From contig JACDHS010000025.1 of NCBI GenBank assembly GCA_013820875.1, positions 1-45,834 of the forward strand: a stretch of 45,834 bases of DNA, written 5' to 3'. A program made the position numbers and the translations under genes. Positions 25,301-33,577 of this stretch are shown here, piece by piece (positions within the stretch are counted from its first letter, which is position 1; every line of letters begins with the position of its first letter). Origin of the DNA: Verrucomicrobiota bacterium. GTDB lineage: Bacteria > Verrucomicrobiota > Verrucomicrobiia > Limisphaerales > JACDHS01. The notes beneath the pieces were generated by a model, which ran no database searches, was not told the origin of the DNA, and was given only the letters and a program-made list of their open reading frames with translations.

Positions 25301-26204
25301 CCAGTGGAACAATTCGAAGTTTCTGTTCCGACGAGTCGTATACGAATAGCTTGTCTTGCTCCTTCGATACAGCCATGACTTCGGATGTCACCGGTAACGT
25401 GCCAAGCACTCTCCCATTTCGCGGATCCAAAACCTGATTCGAAGTAAATGCTAATTCCCCGCGCAAAGTAGTCGCATACACGGTGCTTTCGAGGCTTGCC
25501 AATTCCTGCAGGTTCTCATCATAAACGTAACTTCCCCAGAAAATGCGGGTGCCGTCGGTAGAAATCACCAATCGGGGAGGAACGACATAATGCTCCAGGC
25601 TGGTTCGTGAAAGAGATGCGTTGTTATCCAGGTCGAACTTCTTAAGCCATCGATCGTTCACCCGATAATAGCTGCTTCCATCCAGGCTGGCCTCGGATTC
25701 TCCAGCATACTCAGCGTTGATTGAGCCAAGCACGGCGCCATTCGTTGTGTTGATTGAACTGAATGCCGAGTGTCCCCCAAAAGGCCACGCGTAGCCTTCC
25801 GTATAAATTACACCCGGTGGTCCGGCGTTGATTTTGTGGACATCGGTGCCCAGTTGAAGGGAGGGTAAAAGAGACTGGCTGTTCAGATCTACGACATAAG
25901 TTTCATTACTCCCGAAACTCGCAATATAAAGGCGAGACTCTGGATAGTGAATGGTGAAATCCGTGGGGTTATCAATTGACAGTGAATGTTCAACTGTGTC
26001 GGTTTCTGTATTGATGAACAAGAGCGAGGCATTCCCGCCGGGGGATGAAGGCATTTGCAGCGCGTAAATATAAGGCCGCGAATAGTCCCCTAACATTTTC
26101 GTGATGATCCCGGAACCGGGAATCGACAGGAACGAATCAGCCCTCGTCCCAAACCCGAACAATAACGCTATTGCACCTAAGATAAGATGCCTCTTGTTTA
26201 ACAT
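22332..26204 (-). CDS. giant secreted protein: two YncE-like propellers, BACON/Ig-like domains, FG-GAP module
   Basis: This 1290-residue protein starts with a Sec signal peptide of about 22 residues. Two homologous YncE/lactonase-like propeller regions follow (about 25-305 and 500-790), each opening with SRPYIY(A/I)LQ and containing DGT/SHIFF-type blades. Between them are a fibronectin-III-like segment (about 310-400) and a BACON-like segment (about 405-495, WNVTVEESWMSVNKTSG). An Ig-like domain (about 795-875, LTYQWHLDGVAVAGATNS and DAGVYRVTIAN) and a second BACON-like segment (about 878-950) come next. Residues about 1045-1290 carry FG-GAP/VCBS-type repeats (GDFNLDGYWDVLWQHDSGRL), ending WTLVGPK. 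It is probably displayed at the surface or secreted; ligand unknown. Start ATG at 26204. Confidence 0.85.
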   Translation of the reverse strand: MLNKRHLILGAIALLFGFGTRADSFLSIPGSGIITKMLGDYSRPYIYALQMPSSPGGNASLLFINTETDTVEHSLSIDNPTDFTIHYPESRLYIASFGSNETYVVDLNSQSLLPSLQLGTDVHKINAGPPGVIYTEGYAWPFGGHSAFSSINTTNGAVLGSINAEYAGESEASLDGSSYYRVNDRWLKKFDLDNNASLSRTSLEHYVVPPRLVISTDGTRIFWGSYVYDENLQELASLESTVYATTLRGELAFTSNQVLDPRNGRVLGTLPVTSEVMAVSKEQDKLFVYDSSEQKLRIVPLGDIASIRGPGLFPAPATGDVVALQLKQVSWTKLPSGPRYHVFFGEDLGGVTDATTNSPYYLGSTLSTNFPLSAPLNPRTTYYWRVDSVGSMGAVAGAVWQFTAAPVSVTPKTISVKGAVGYPIPPVSIQISAPSTETWNVTVEESWMSVNKTSGSTPSQLKVALNLSGMTNGLYTNSLELVSGGSTLRVPVIVELLELAPTQMLTHPSRPYIYILQHGTGNFHDAYLFVLNSHSGAIEIVLPAGRGPTDMSINSAGDRLFFCNPVQETIGRVDLDRQILLPPLQQGTGVFRVNSAKGGRLVIDQDYTKLISSTGQLAAVYQSYPPQFRDGECDPSGEFYFRGRYEFGQTYLTKFDIRNNKFIAGPEVSHSGDFSSVIISRDGSHIFFKGDVYNFELDHIGYLGEPTTACTSNGRLAFSDRYAFQTSTASIIANLPFTNSVMAVDSQDNRLWFFDSSRKRFRSITLQSIRSPNIITQSSDEAVAIGGSTESSVRALGYGHLTYQWHLDGVAVAGATNSVLNLKRAQLTDAGVYRVTIANNFGVVTSQPMRLDVHPLTLSTNFLQLRRNDDETILDLITPNNWEWPIHNSNTWISISSEKNSAGGQLNFHLDHNTNASPRVAYVNIAGLTIAIMQLGHLAPELISAKTFRMEEGLEQNANEAFLVVTSPGTNNLFSWVSIGGAITATGQYSYQKSGDDTATMTLDSSRFLLTFDTPTDGTYVEEKEIESVYGRFKVSLSTADFTGDARPDLLWQHDTRKLAAWMMDGGTLVQSLLLREGLGASSLWNVVGQGDFNLDGYWDVLWQHDSGRLAVWFMQHSNFLGSTVLADLPKDFRAFSAADLDGDGSLEVLIRHSSGRVGFVKFENYNHISYFGWIANGPTASDSWIPIGAADFDGDASVDILWRQDSGKLAIWFMSGTNYLRAHSFPPVGGNWRASSLMDLNNDGKTDILFRNVDGRVAVRYMDGTSWLQSELLRGGSAVSFQWTLVGPK

Positions 26205-26282
26205 CGCCTAGAGATTGTTCCTGCTTACGAGTTTTTACAATCTTCAAGATGGGATCGTGAAGGTTGGTTCTGGTTGTCAGCT

Positions 26283-26457
26283 TCATGAAAGTGGCTGTCC
26301 TCACTTTTAATACAGAAATGTTTGGAACCCCCGTGTTGCGTATCACTCCGACAGAGCTTTGGATTTTCGTGATCTTTACCTGAGCCTTCCTCGCGGGACT
26401 CGCGTGCAGCTTGGTCGTCACATGATGGACTTTCAGTCCTGAGGGGAATCAATGTCT
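26283..26457 (+). repeat. dispersed palindromic repeat, copy B
   Basis: This is a diverged copy of the repeat at 22053-22245, sharing GTGTTGCGTATC, CGACAGAGCTT and TCGCGTGCAGCT, plus GGACTTTCAGTCCTGA, then GAATCAATGTCTA. The core spans 26379-26442, with one stem weakened (CCTGAGCC). It separates the giant propeller gene from the RCC1 pseudogene. Confidence 0.8.
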
Positions 26458-26538
26458 AAACGAAGACGCGTAGCGTCGTGCAGAGAAAGTTGAGGGGGTG
26501 TAAACCTTACCAACGAAATTTTGGGTTCTGACGAATTA

Positions 26539-26896
26539 TCACCGGCGCAGGCGATAAAACCGCTTTGCAGCGCCCGCCGTCGAGTCGATGAACACCCGTT
26601 CCGCACCCGTGCCGGGAACCAATGAAAAGGAGGTTTCAATTTGTGGTCACCAGAGAGTCTTGTTTGGAGCACATAAACTCTTCCGCTGTGAGTGTTCGCA
26701 GAGCAGTGGAACGTGTTTCCCACGTGCATTGGATTGGAGAGACGAACAGACGGTGACGACGTGCCATCAGCCTTCAATGCCAGACTGTGGAAACTACCTG
26801 CCGCAATGGACGCGACGTCGCTCAGACCGGCAGGAACAGCGGATTGGCCATACTGGTTTTCCATCCCACGCCCATTCCTACGAGTCCCTGACTTAA
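26539..26896 (-). pseudogene. frameshifted RCC1-repeat protein remnant
   Basis: On the minus strand, one frame gives ENQYGQSAVPAGLSDVASIA and GSFHSLALKADGTSS, which match the repeats of the intact RCC1 gene just upstream (at 26980). A little further, SGRVYVLQ appears. A second frame then gives LVPGTGAERVFIDSTAG and AAKRFYRLRR before a stop at 26539. That C-terminal pattern is common at the end of large secreted verrucomicrobial proteins. The two halves lie in different frames and the start is missing, so the gene is dead. It looks like the tail of a former RCC1 paralogue with a different C-terminal domain. Confidence 0.7.
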
Positions 26897-26979
26897 ACGA
26901 AGATGAGAACAGGGACTCACTGAAGCTCGTCCTTCGAAAACAAAAGCTGAAATTAGCAGGATACTACTGAGCAAATCGC

Positions 26980-29157
26980 TTATTTGACTCCGCGGAGCTT
27001 CCAGCCATTCACCCTTGCAGATAAAGTTACTTCGCGATTGAACGTTGCTCCCTCCATGAACCACACTTTGAAGATTCCGTCCGCATGCTGGAAAACAATG
27101 TCTGTGTTTCCATCGTCATCGATATCCGTCACGCCCACGGCGACAAAACCAGGGCCCGCCGTTACGCCGTTTCGCAGGAGAACAGAGCTTCCCCGCACGT
27201 AACCATTCATCAGCCAGATCGCTATGCGCCCATCGCTGCGTTGAAACACAATATCCGGTGAATTATCTGCATCGAAGTTCGCGGTCGCCGCCACGCGCCA
27301 GAGGGGACCAACCGTGTTGGTCAGTCTCACAGCGGAAGTCCTGGTAATGCCATTCATCAACCACACGTTTAACACGCCGGTCCGGGTGTTGTGCCACAAA
27401 ATGTCTGCCTTGCCGTCGCTGTTGAAATCATCCGATCCGGCGAGACGCCAGGCAACCGGGACCACTTGGCCTGTGTTCCAAAGCACAGAACTCGTCCTGT
27501 GATTTCCGTCCATCAGCCAGATCGCCAGTTGTCCATTGGTCCCACGGAAGAAAAGGTCTTTGGAACCGTTGGAATCGAGGTCTCCTGCCCCAGTCAACCG
27601 CCAGTTCGAACCGACAGGCCGGCCGTCATTCAACAGAGCGGCGGCCACGCGTTGTGTGTTTTGGAGAAACCAAACTGCCAATCGTCTGTCTGTGTGTTGA
27701 AAAACGAATTTACCCGGATTGTTGAACAGCGCGTTGACCGTTTTGTTGGTGTTCATCACCACGTCGATTTGATTGGAGACGCCAGAAACGTCGCCGTACC
27801 ACGCGGCGAAAACGTTGGTGCCCTCGGGTTGCGCCGTCAGTGTGACGACAGTGCCGGCAGGATAACTGTTCCAAAGGGAAGGAGGCGTTGCATAAACCAC
27901 GCCGGCCGAAGAGGGATTCACATTGACGGTAAGATTTGCGGTAAGTGTGAAGGCCGGGGCAAAGGTGGCGGTTATTGTTTTGTCCCCATTCATTGTGATC
28001 TGGATTGGATTATTCGTTCCCGTCGCTGCTCCGCTCCAGCCAGTGAAAATGTTGTTCGCCGCGGGCACAGCGGTGAGCGTGACGACCGTGTTGGAATTAT
28101 ATTTTCCATCCCCGCTCGCTGGCGCAGCGTTGATCGATCCGCTTCCCGCGGGAGAAATATTTTTCGTCAAGGTGAGTCGAACAGGCGGTGACGACGTGCT
28201 ATTAGCCCTCAACGCCACACTGTGGAAATTACCTCCCGCAATGGCTACGACGTTGCCCAGGCCGGCAGGAACATCGACCTGGCCAGAATACTCCCGTTCG
28301 CAGGGGTGACCAATGATTTGGCAGTTCGGGTCGTTGTATTTCCACGCCGTGTTGGCTCCCCACGCCACCACCGTTCCATCGGATTTTATTGCCAGGCTGT
28401 GCTCCGCACCTGCCGCAATGGTCGCGACATCGCTCAGGCCAGCAGGAACAGTGGTCTGGCCAAACCCGTTCCATCCCCACGCGGTCACCGTGCCATCGGT
28501 TTTCAACGCGAGACTGTGCATTCCACTTGCGGCGATGGCGACGACGTTGTTACCCAGGCTGGCAGGAACAGTGGTCTGGCCAAAGCCGTTCCATCCCCAC
28601 CCCGTCACCGTGCCATCAGCCTTCAACGCCAGATTGTGGTATTCACCTGCCGCAATGGCCACGACATTGGTCAGGCCGAAAGGAACAGTGGCCTGGCCTT
28701 CATTGTTGCGTCCCCACGCGACGACCTTGCCGTCGGCCTTCAACGCCACGCTGTGAGACCAACCTCCCTCAACGGCCACGACGTTGTTCAGACCGGCAGG
28801 AACATTGGTCTGGCCAAACTCGTTTTGGCCCCACGCTCTCACTGTGCCATCGGCCTTCACCGCCAGATTGTGATATCCACCTGTCGCAATGACCTCGACG
28901 TTGGTCAGGTCAGAAGGAACATCTCTCTGGCCAGCATTGTTGACTCCCCACCCGATCAGCGTGCCGTCGGCTCTCAAAGCCATGTTGTGCCATTCGCCTG
29001 CCGCAATGGCCACGACGTTGCTCAAGCCGGAAGGAACATTGGTCTGGCCATACCTGTTGTCTCCCCACGCGATCACCGTGCCATCTTGAGTCCAACCATG
29101 AGTGGCAAATCCGAGCAAGGCGATCCCAAGCAGGAGTGTTTCAAGTTTTGAAAACAT
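26980..29157 (-). CDS. secreted RCC1-repeat protein with InlB-like repeats and FG-GAP module
   Basis: The protein has about 725 residues from ATG 29157, which begins a good signal peptide (FSKLETLLLGIALLGFATHG). Residues about 25-370 form seven to eight RCC1-type repeats of about 40 residues, with the pattern GTVxAWGxNxxGQTxVPxGLxNVVAIAAGxxHxLALKADG, making a propeller. Two divergent InlB/List-Bact repeats follow (about 375-535; GWSGAATGTNNPIQITM). Residues about 540-725 hold FG-GAP/VCBS-type repeats, ending GWKLRGVK. It is probably a surface or secreted adhesin-like protein. The frame is open to 29346 with another possible ATG at 29217; neither start has a strong ribosome-binding site. Its C-terminal module matches those of its two large neighbours. 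Confidence 0.85.
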   Translation of the reverse strand: MFSKLETLLLGIALLGFATHGWTQDGTVIAWGDNRYGQTNVPSGLSNVVAIAAGEWHNMALRADGTLIGWGVNNAGQRDVPSDLTNVEVIATGGYHNLAVKADGTVRAWGQNEFGQTNVPAGLNNVVAVEGGWSHSVALKADGKVVAWGRNNEGQATVPFGLTNVVAIAAGEYHNLALKADGTVTGWGWNGFGQTTVPASLGNNVVAIAASGMHSLALKTDGTVTAWGWNGFGQTTVPAGLSDVATIAAGAEHSLAIKSDGTVVAWGANTAWKYNDPNCQIIGHPCEREYSGQVDVPAGLGNVVAIAGGNFHSVALRANSTSSPPVRLTLTKNISPAGSGSINAAPASGDGKYNSNTVVTLTAVPAANNIFTGWSGAATGTNNPIQITMNGDKTITATFAPAFTLTANLTVNVNPSSAGVVYATPPSLWNSYPAGTVVTLTAQPEGTNVFAAWYGDVSGVSNQIDVVMNTNKTVNALFNNPGKFVFQHTDRRLAVWFLQNTQRVAAALLNDGRPVGSNWRLTGAGDLDSNGSKDLFFRGTNGQLAIWLMDGNHRTSSVLWNTGQVVPVAWRLAGSDDFNSDGKADILWHNTRTGVLNVWLMNGITRTSAVRLTNTVGPLWRVAATANFDADNSPDIVFQRSDGRIAIWLMNGYVRGSSVLLRNGVTAGPGFVAVGVTDIDDDGNTDIVFQHADGIFKVWFMEGATFNREVTLSARVNGWKLRGVK

Positions 29158-29490
29158 TATTGATTTTGAAAATTTGCCAGCCAAGGCCAGTGCCACTGGG
29201 ACTAATGTCTGTTTCATCCTGTTCCATCGTAGTTCTCCAGCCTGGGCTTGGTAGCATGGAGGAGACGATTCCTCGATGCTCCTTTTCTGGTTGATTTTGT
29301 CAGGTTTCAGGATGGTTCCCGGTAAGGGCGACAATGGCGTCGCCATCGCGCAACAAGGGGGGAAGAATGGCCCGATATTTTTCCGCCGTGATGGAGCGAC
29401 GTTCTTGATGGCTTCGGCTTCTTCTTCGGTTTTGGTAGTGGCGAGGACGTTGGCGAAGCCGTTGCAGATGCACCAGCGTTGGATGCTGTG
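29158..29490. other. gap without a supportable gene
   Basis: This stretch precedes the RCC1 gene and continues its reading frame on the minus strand without a credible start or domain. Around 29370-29480 the minus strand reads through NGFANVLATTKTEEEAEAIK in one frame, which looks protein-like, but I recognise no family and it has no convincing start. It may hold the remnant of a coding element or the promoter region. Confidence 0.35.
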
Positions 29491-29660
29491 AAGGGGTCAG
29501 TTCTTACTTTTTATACACAATTGTTTTGAAACCAGAGCTTTGGATTTTCGTGATCTTTACCTGGGCCTTGCTCGTCGGACTTGCTGCAACCCAGGCTTTC
29601 ATATGACGGACTTTCAGTCCTGAGGGGATCAATGTCTACCTTTGCCGCTCTGCGGCAGAA
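29491..29660 (+). repeat. dispersed palindromic repeat, copy C
   Basis: The copy begins GAAGGGGTCAGTTCTTACTT and has its core at 29560-29623. Here the core stem is intact: CCTGGG at 29560-29565 pairs with CCCAGG about 25 bases later, followed by GGACT-ttc-AGTCC. A further hairpin CCGC-tct-GCGG follows near 29644. The rest of the gap, 29661-29864, holds no gene I can support. Confidence 0.85.
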
Positions 29661-29864
29661 GATGCGAGGTGCGATGGCATTACATCCGGTGGTTGGCCTC
29701 TGGTGCGGCTTACGATTGTGTCTCCTTCCAAGGCCCAAGGATTACTGACGGATATTAATGTTTATCGAAAGCGGTAAACTCGATACAGAGAAACTTAACT
29801 CTGATCCCTTCTTGAAGAACTTGCCTGGCCTGCCTGATTTAGCGAGGGTCTTTGATGCTTCCAG

Positions 29865-32800
29865 TTGCACCTTGCTTTAAATCCGAGGATTTCCTTTTAT
29901 CTGTCAGTGGAAACCCCGACCAAACGCTTCTTCTGCCTTTTCTTCCTGATGTTGCTTACGGCTGTTCTTCAAGGCAACGCACCGGTTCAGTGGCATTGGC
30001 GGAATCCTATGCCCCAAGGCAATACACTTTACAGCGTGGCCCATGGAAACGGAATGTTTGTTGCCGTAGGTGATGCCGCCATCGTGGTTTCTCCCGATGG
30101 AACCAATTGGAATTTCATCCGGGTGGAAGAAACGGAAGAGACGTTACATAGCGTGGTGTTTGCGCAGGGAAGGTTTGTCGCTGTTGGCACATATGCGATT
30201 GCCACCTCCATTGACGGCACACACTGGGATCGGCAACGAGTGCACGAGATTCTGACCTCCGTCGCCTACGGAAATGGAGTGTTCGTAGCAGTCGGAGGAA
30301 GGAAAGCCTACCGTTCTGCCGATGGCATCATCTGGACGGAACATCCTTTTGACATCGAGGCTTATTTCGCTTCGCTGACCTTTGGAGCTGGACATTTTTA
30401 TCTTGCACTTGGTGACAGGATTCTTCGGTCGTCTGACGGAGTGACCTGGGCGCCGTTAAATTTTCCAGGTTTTGAATTTACAACAATTATTCATGCGAAC
30501 AATCGGGTGTTTGCCTTTGGATTCTCGGATGGTGGACCTCAGGTTGTGAGTTCGGACGATGGTGTCGAGTGGGTGGTTCAAACGACCAACGGTCCTATGT
30601 TTCAGTCGGGAGTTGTTTATGATGGGCAGCGTTTTGTCGCAGTGGACGGCAGTAACAAGGCATTCATCTCTTCGGACGGTTCTTCGTGGTCCAGTGTGCC
30701 CGCATTTAGTTCGCTGCTGGGAATTGCTTATGCAAATGGAAAATTTGTGGCCGTCGGTTCGTACGGGGTCATTGTAACATCGGAAGATGGGTATGCCTGG
30801 TCAGAACAGACGCCTGCGTTTCGAGTAGATTTTGAAAAAGTAGTTTTTGGAAGCGACCGCTTTGTTGCGACCGATGGGGAGCACATGTTGATGTCCACAA
30901 ACGGTTCGAATTGGACGCACGAGGCTGCCTTGCCAACTGTATTCCGGGGTCGGGGACTTTTAGTGCATGGTAATGGATTATTTGTTACCGCCCCACAATC
31001 AATCTATTTCTCTACCGATGGTAAGCAATGGACCCAATCGGATAGTACAGCTTTTATGGGAACAATTGTCGGCCTGAACTTCGGAAGGAAAAAGTTCGTG
31101 GCCGTCGGGAAACAAATTGCCACGTCAACTGACGGAAAGGCGTGGGTAGCCAGTCAAAAACCGCAGGGTGTTTCAATCAAGAGCCTGGCGTTTGGGAAGG
31201 GGTGTTTTGTGGCAGGATGCAACGCCGGAAAGATAATAACTTCGCAGGATGGCATTACGTGGACAACGAAGAACCTTGGGGTAACAAACGACCTGCATTC
31301 GATCAGTTTCGAACGTGGTGAGTTTAGAATTAGATTGGATCCAACAGCGTGGATCGGCCAGGAGTTCGTTTCGTTAGACGGGGTGACATGGATTAAAACC
31401 GCATCTTATCAACTGACTTCGCAAACCGGAGTAATCAAAGGCTCCGTCGAGTATGCAGGATTAAATTTAGACCACCAACTTGTGTTTTCGTATGATGGCG
31501 AAATATGGAGTCGCAACCGTTCCCCCCGAGTAGATTCGCTTAAAAGTATTGCCTTCGGAAAAAACACCTTTGTTGCGGTTGGTAATAGAGGTGCAATTCT
31601 CCAATCGGATCCTCTTCCTGATTGTTCCGGTTCCGTTTCTCCGAGAATCATTCAACTGGATCACAAAGGGGGAGAGGTGAATGTTAATGTTGCTGCAGCA
31701 GATGAGTGTGCGTGGTCCGTGTGGAACAAACATGAATGGATAACGGACAATTCTGTCAGCAATGGCATGGGCAATGGTACTGTTTCTCTTTCGGTGTCCC
31801 CGAATGATTCGACCCAAAGGCGCACGGCAGTTTTGTCGATAGCGGGACAGAACCTCGTTCTTTCGCAGGATCCGCCGTTCGCTTCTAATTGGCCGCTAAT
31901 TGGAAAAACGCTGCTGTTGCATTTCGATGACAGCAGTCCGAGTTGGACTTTGCATATGCGAATTTATCAGCAAGCGTACATTCGTGTGCGAGGTGAATTC
32001 GGAACAAAGGTTGTATCTTACGGCTATTCTCAGATAGACTCCGAAACCGCCTATCTCGCATTTGATGCATCTGTTGGTTTCAACGGAACACTTTCTTTTA
32101 TAGACCGCAGAAACGGCAGTTTCGCTTTCACAAATGCGCAAAACACGGTCCACACGGGGACGTTCGAGCTTTTTGCTTCCGAGCCCAGCTACAATAATGA
32201 TGCTGTTCCAAACATCCTTTGGCAGGCTGATAATAACACAGTAACTACATGGAACCTGGAAGGGACAAACTTTCTGTCATCAACCCGGCTTCACAGTGGT
32301 GCAACGGGTGTCGGGTGGAGAGTCGTAGGAGGTGCAGACTTCAACAACGATGGCTTTGGCGACATTCTGTGGCAGCATCAGGACAGGCGACTTGTCACCT
32401 GGCTGATGACAGGCGCGCAGCGTGCGTCCTCAACTGTTTACCCGCTTCCGTTAGCGCCCCTTGGGCGAATTGTTGCCGCTGGGGATGTGTTCGGTGGTTA
32501 CGGGCCTGATTTTTTGCTTCAGGAAGATACCGGGCGCCTTTGGGCAATGGGTGGTTATTCAATTTATAGCCTGCCTCAACTCATAGCTGGTGGCAAAACG
32601 TTTCCCGGATGGCGTGTGGTTGGAATGCGAGATTTTAATTATGACGGACGCAACGACATCTTATTTCAAAATGCCGCTGGCCGACTCGCGGTCTGGTATC
32701 TGGACGGCGTTCACCTGATTGCAGAAGAGGAATGGGACTACGACATTCCTGCTCATCGCCGGGTTGCTGCTCTGATAGACCTCGATCAAAACGGAACCAG

Positions 32801-32933
32801 CGACCTGATCTTTCGAAGCCCGTACGGTTCCGTCGGAGTGTGGTTCATGGATGGAAAAACCCGCATTGGTTCCGCACCGTTGCGCAAAGGGTCAATTCCC
32901 GGAAGCCATTGGAGATTGATCGGACCGAAGTAA
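29865..32933 (+). CDS. giant secreted protein: BNR-like propeller, BACON domain, FG-GAP module
   Basis: The protein has up to 1022 residues. The first 600 residues repeat a pattern VAYGNGxFVAVGxxxxxxxSxDGxxW about 12 times, typical of BNR/YCF48-like sequence repeats that build beta-propellers. A BACON-like domain (about 585-665; ECAWSVWNKHEWITDNS) follows. Residues about 665-770 resemble an uncharacterised beta domain also seen in the giant gene at 22332. The C-terminus (about 775-1022) has FG-GAP/VCBS-type repeats (GADFNNDGFGDILWQHQDRRL), ending HWRLIGPK. The start is uncertain: TTG 29865, GTG 29907 and ATG 29949 are possible, and GTG 29907 gives the best signal peptide (KRFFCLFFLMLLTAVLQGNA). 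It should be secreted or surface-attached. Confidence 0.85.
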   Translation: MHLALNPRISFYLSVETPTKRFFCLFFLMLLTAVLQGNAPVQWHWRNPMPQGNTLYSVAHGNGMFVAVGDAAIVVSPDGTNWNFIRVEETEETLHSVVFAQGRFVAVGTYAIATSIDGTHWDRQRVHEILTSVAYGNGVFVAVGGRKAYRSADGIIWTEHPFDIEAYFASLTFGAGHFYLALGDRILRSSDGVTWAPLNFPGFEFTTIIHANNRVFAFGFSDGGPQVVSSDDGVEWVVQTTNGPMFQSGVVYDGQRFVAVDGSNKAFISSDGSSWSSVPAFSSLLGIAYANGKFVAVGSYGVIVTSEDGYAWSEQTPAFRVDFEKVVFGSDRFVATDGEHMLMSTNGSNWTHEAALPTVFRGRGLLVHGNGLFVTAPQSIYFSTDGKQWTQSDSTAFMGTIVGLNFGRKKFVAVGKQIATSTDGKAWVASQKPQGVSIKSLAFGKGCFVAGCNAGKIITSQDGITWTTKNLGVTNDLHSISFERGEFRIRLDPTAWIGQEFVSLDGVTWIKTASYQLTSQTGVIKGSVEYAGLNLDHQLVFSYDGEIWSRNRSPRVDSLKSIAFGKNTFVAVGNRGAILQSDPLPDCSGSVSPRIIQLDHKGGEVNVNVAAADECAWSVWNKHEWITDNSVSNGMGNGTVSLSVSPNDSTQRRTAVLSIAGQNLVLSQDPPFASNWPLIGKTLLLHFDDSSPSWTLHMRIYQQAYIRVRGEFGTKVVSYGYSQIDSETAYLAFDASVGFNGTLSFIDRRNGSFAFTNAQNTVHTGTFELFASEPSYNNDAVPNILWQADNNTVTTWNLEGTNFLSSTRLHSGATGVGWRVVGGADFNNDGFGDILWQHQDRRLVTWLMTGAQRASSTVYPLPLAPLGRIVAAGDVFGGYGPDFLLQEDTGRLWAMGGYSIYSLPQLIAGGKTFPGWRVVGMRDFNYDGRNDILFQNAAGRLAVWYLDGVHLIAEEEWDYDIPAHRRVAALIDLDQNGTSDLIFRSPYGSVGVWFMDGKTRIGSAPLRKGSIPGSHWRLIGPK

Positions 32934-33175
32934 CTTCCTTTCAAAACGGTGCAATCCCGGCTTACGCCTCCAAGTATTTCGCCTATCTAATCTACGATTA
33001 TCTCATTGCGCGTGGTTATACTGTGGAGGGTGAATACATCGTGGTGCAAGGGTGGCAGGTGCAATCTCCGCCAACGCTTCTCAAATCGTCCGAGGCAGAA
33101 CTCCACGCTTTGAATCAGAAGGTGATGGGTCAGCTATGTCGCTCCTTCAGAGCTTTTGATCTCCAGTGATCATTA

Positions 33176-33239
33176 CCTGGGCCTTGCTCGTCGGACTCGC
33201 GTGCAACTCGGCTGTCATATGACGGACTTTCAGTCCTGA
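33176..33239 (+). repeat. dispersed palindromic repeat, copy D (core only)
   Basis: The core starts CCTGGGCCTTGCTCGTCGGA and ends with GGACTTTCAGTCCTGA, almost identical to copy A. The outer arms seen in copies A-C are missing or diverged. It lies in the 644-bp gap 32934-33577, which otherwise holds only the long hairpin that follows. Confidence 0.85.
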
Positions 33240-33270
33240 GACATTCCGAAGGCAGGGCAGGATGCACCGC

Positions 33271-33400
33271 TTTGTAGCGTAGCCGTCCCGGTTGCGAGTT
33301 CGGGCACCGTCTCGGTGCCCTGTTGATGAATCCAGTCTCGAAAGAGGAACACCAGGCGGGACGCCCGGTGAACTCGCAGCCGGGACGGCTGCGCTACAAA
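33271..33400. repeat. 130-bp nested palindromic element
   Basis: Thirty-one-base arms at 33271-33301 and 33370-33400 match as inverted repeats with two mismatches; the right arm begins GAACTCGCAGCCGGGACGGC. The 68-base centre contains the perfect hairpin GGGCACCG-tct-CGGTGCCC and a weaker GGCG-gga-CGCC. The shape is a cruciform-capable or RNA-clover structure typical of palindromic mobile repeats. No ORF inside is credible. Confidence 0.9.
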
Positions 33401-33577
33401 TTCCTCTCGCCACTTCGTAAACAATAACTACTCTTTTGCACTTTTATGAGATCACGCACCACTCCTGGTGACGGGCGGCTTTTTCTTTCGCCAGTTCAGA
33501 AACGCAGAATATATGTTTGAAGCTTTGAAGGAACGTTTAGCCTTTCCTCACAAGATTTGAACGAATACTACTTTGAC

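Noticed and set aside
29276-29491. 71-residue frame and a protein-like stretch on the opposite strand before the RCC1 gene
   Set aside because: No start, domain or family could be supported. A transposase remnant was considered but no catalytic motif is visible.
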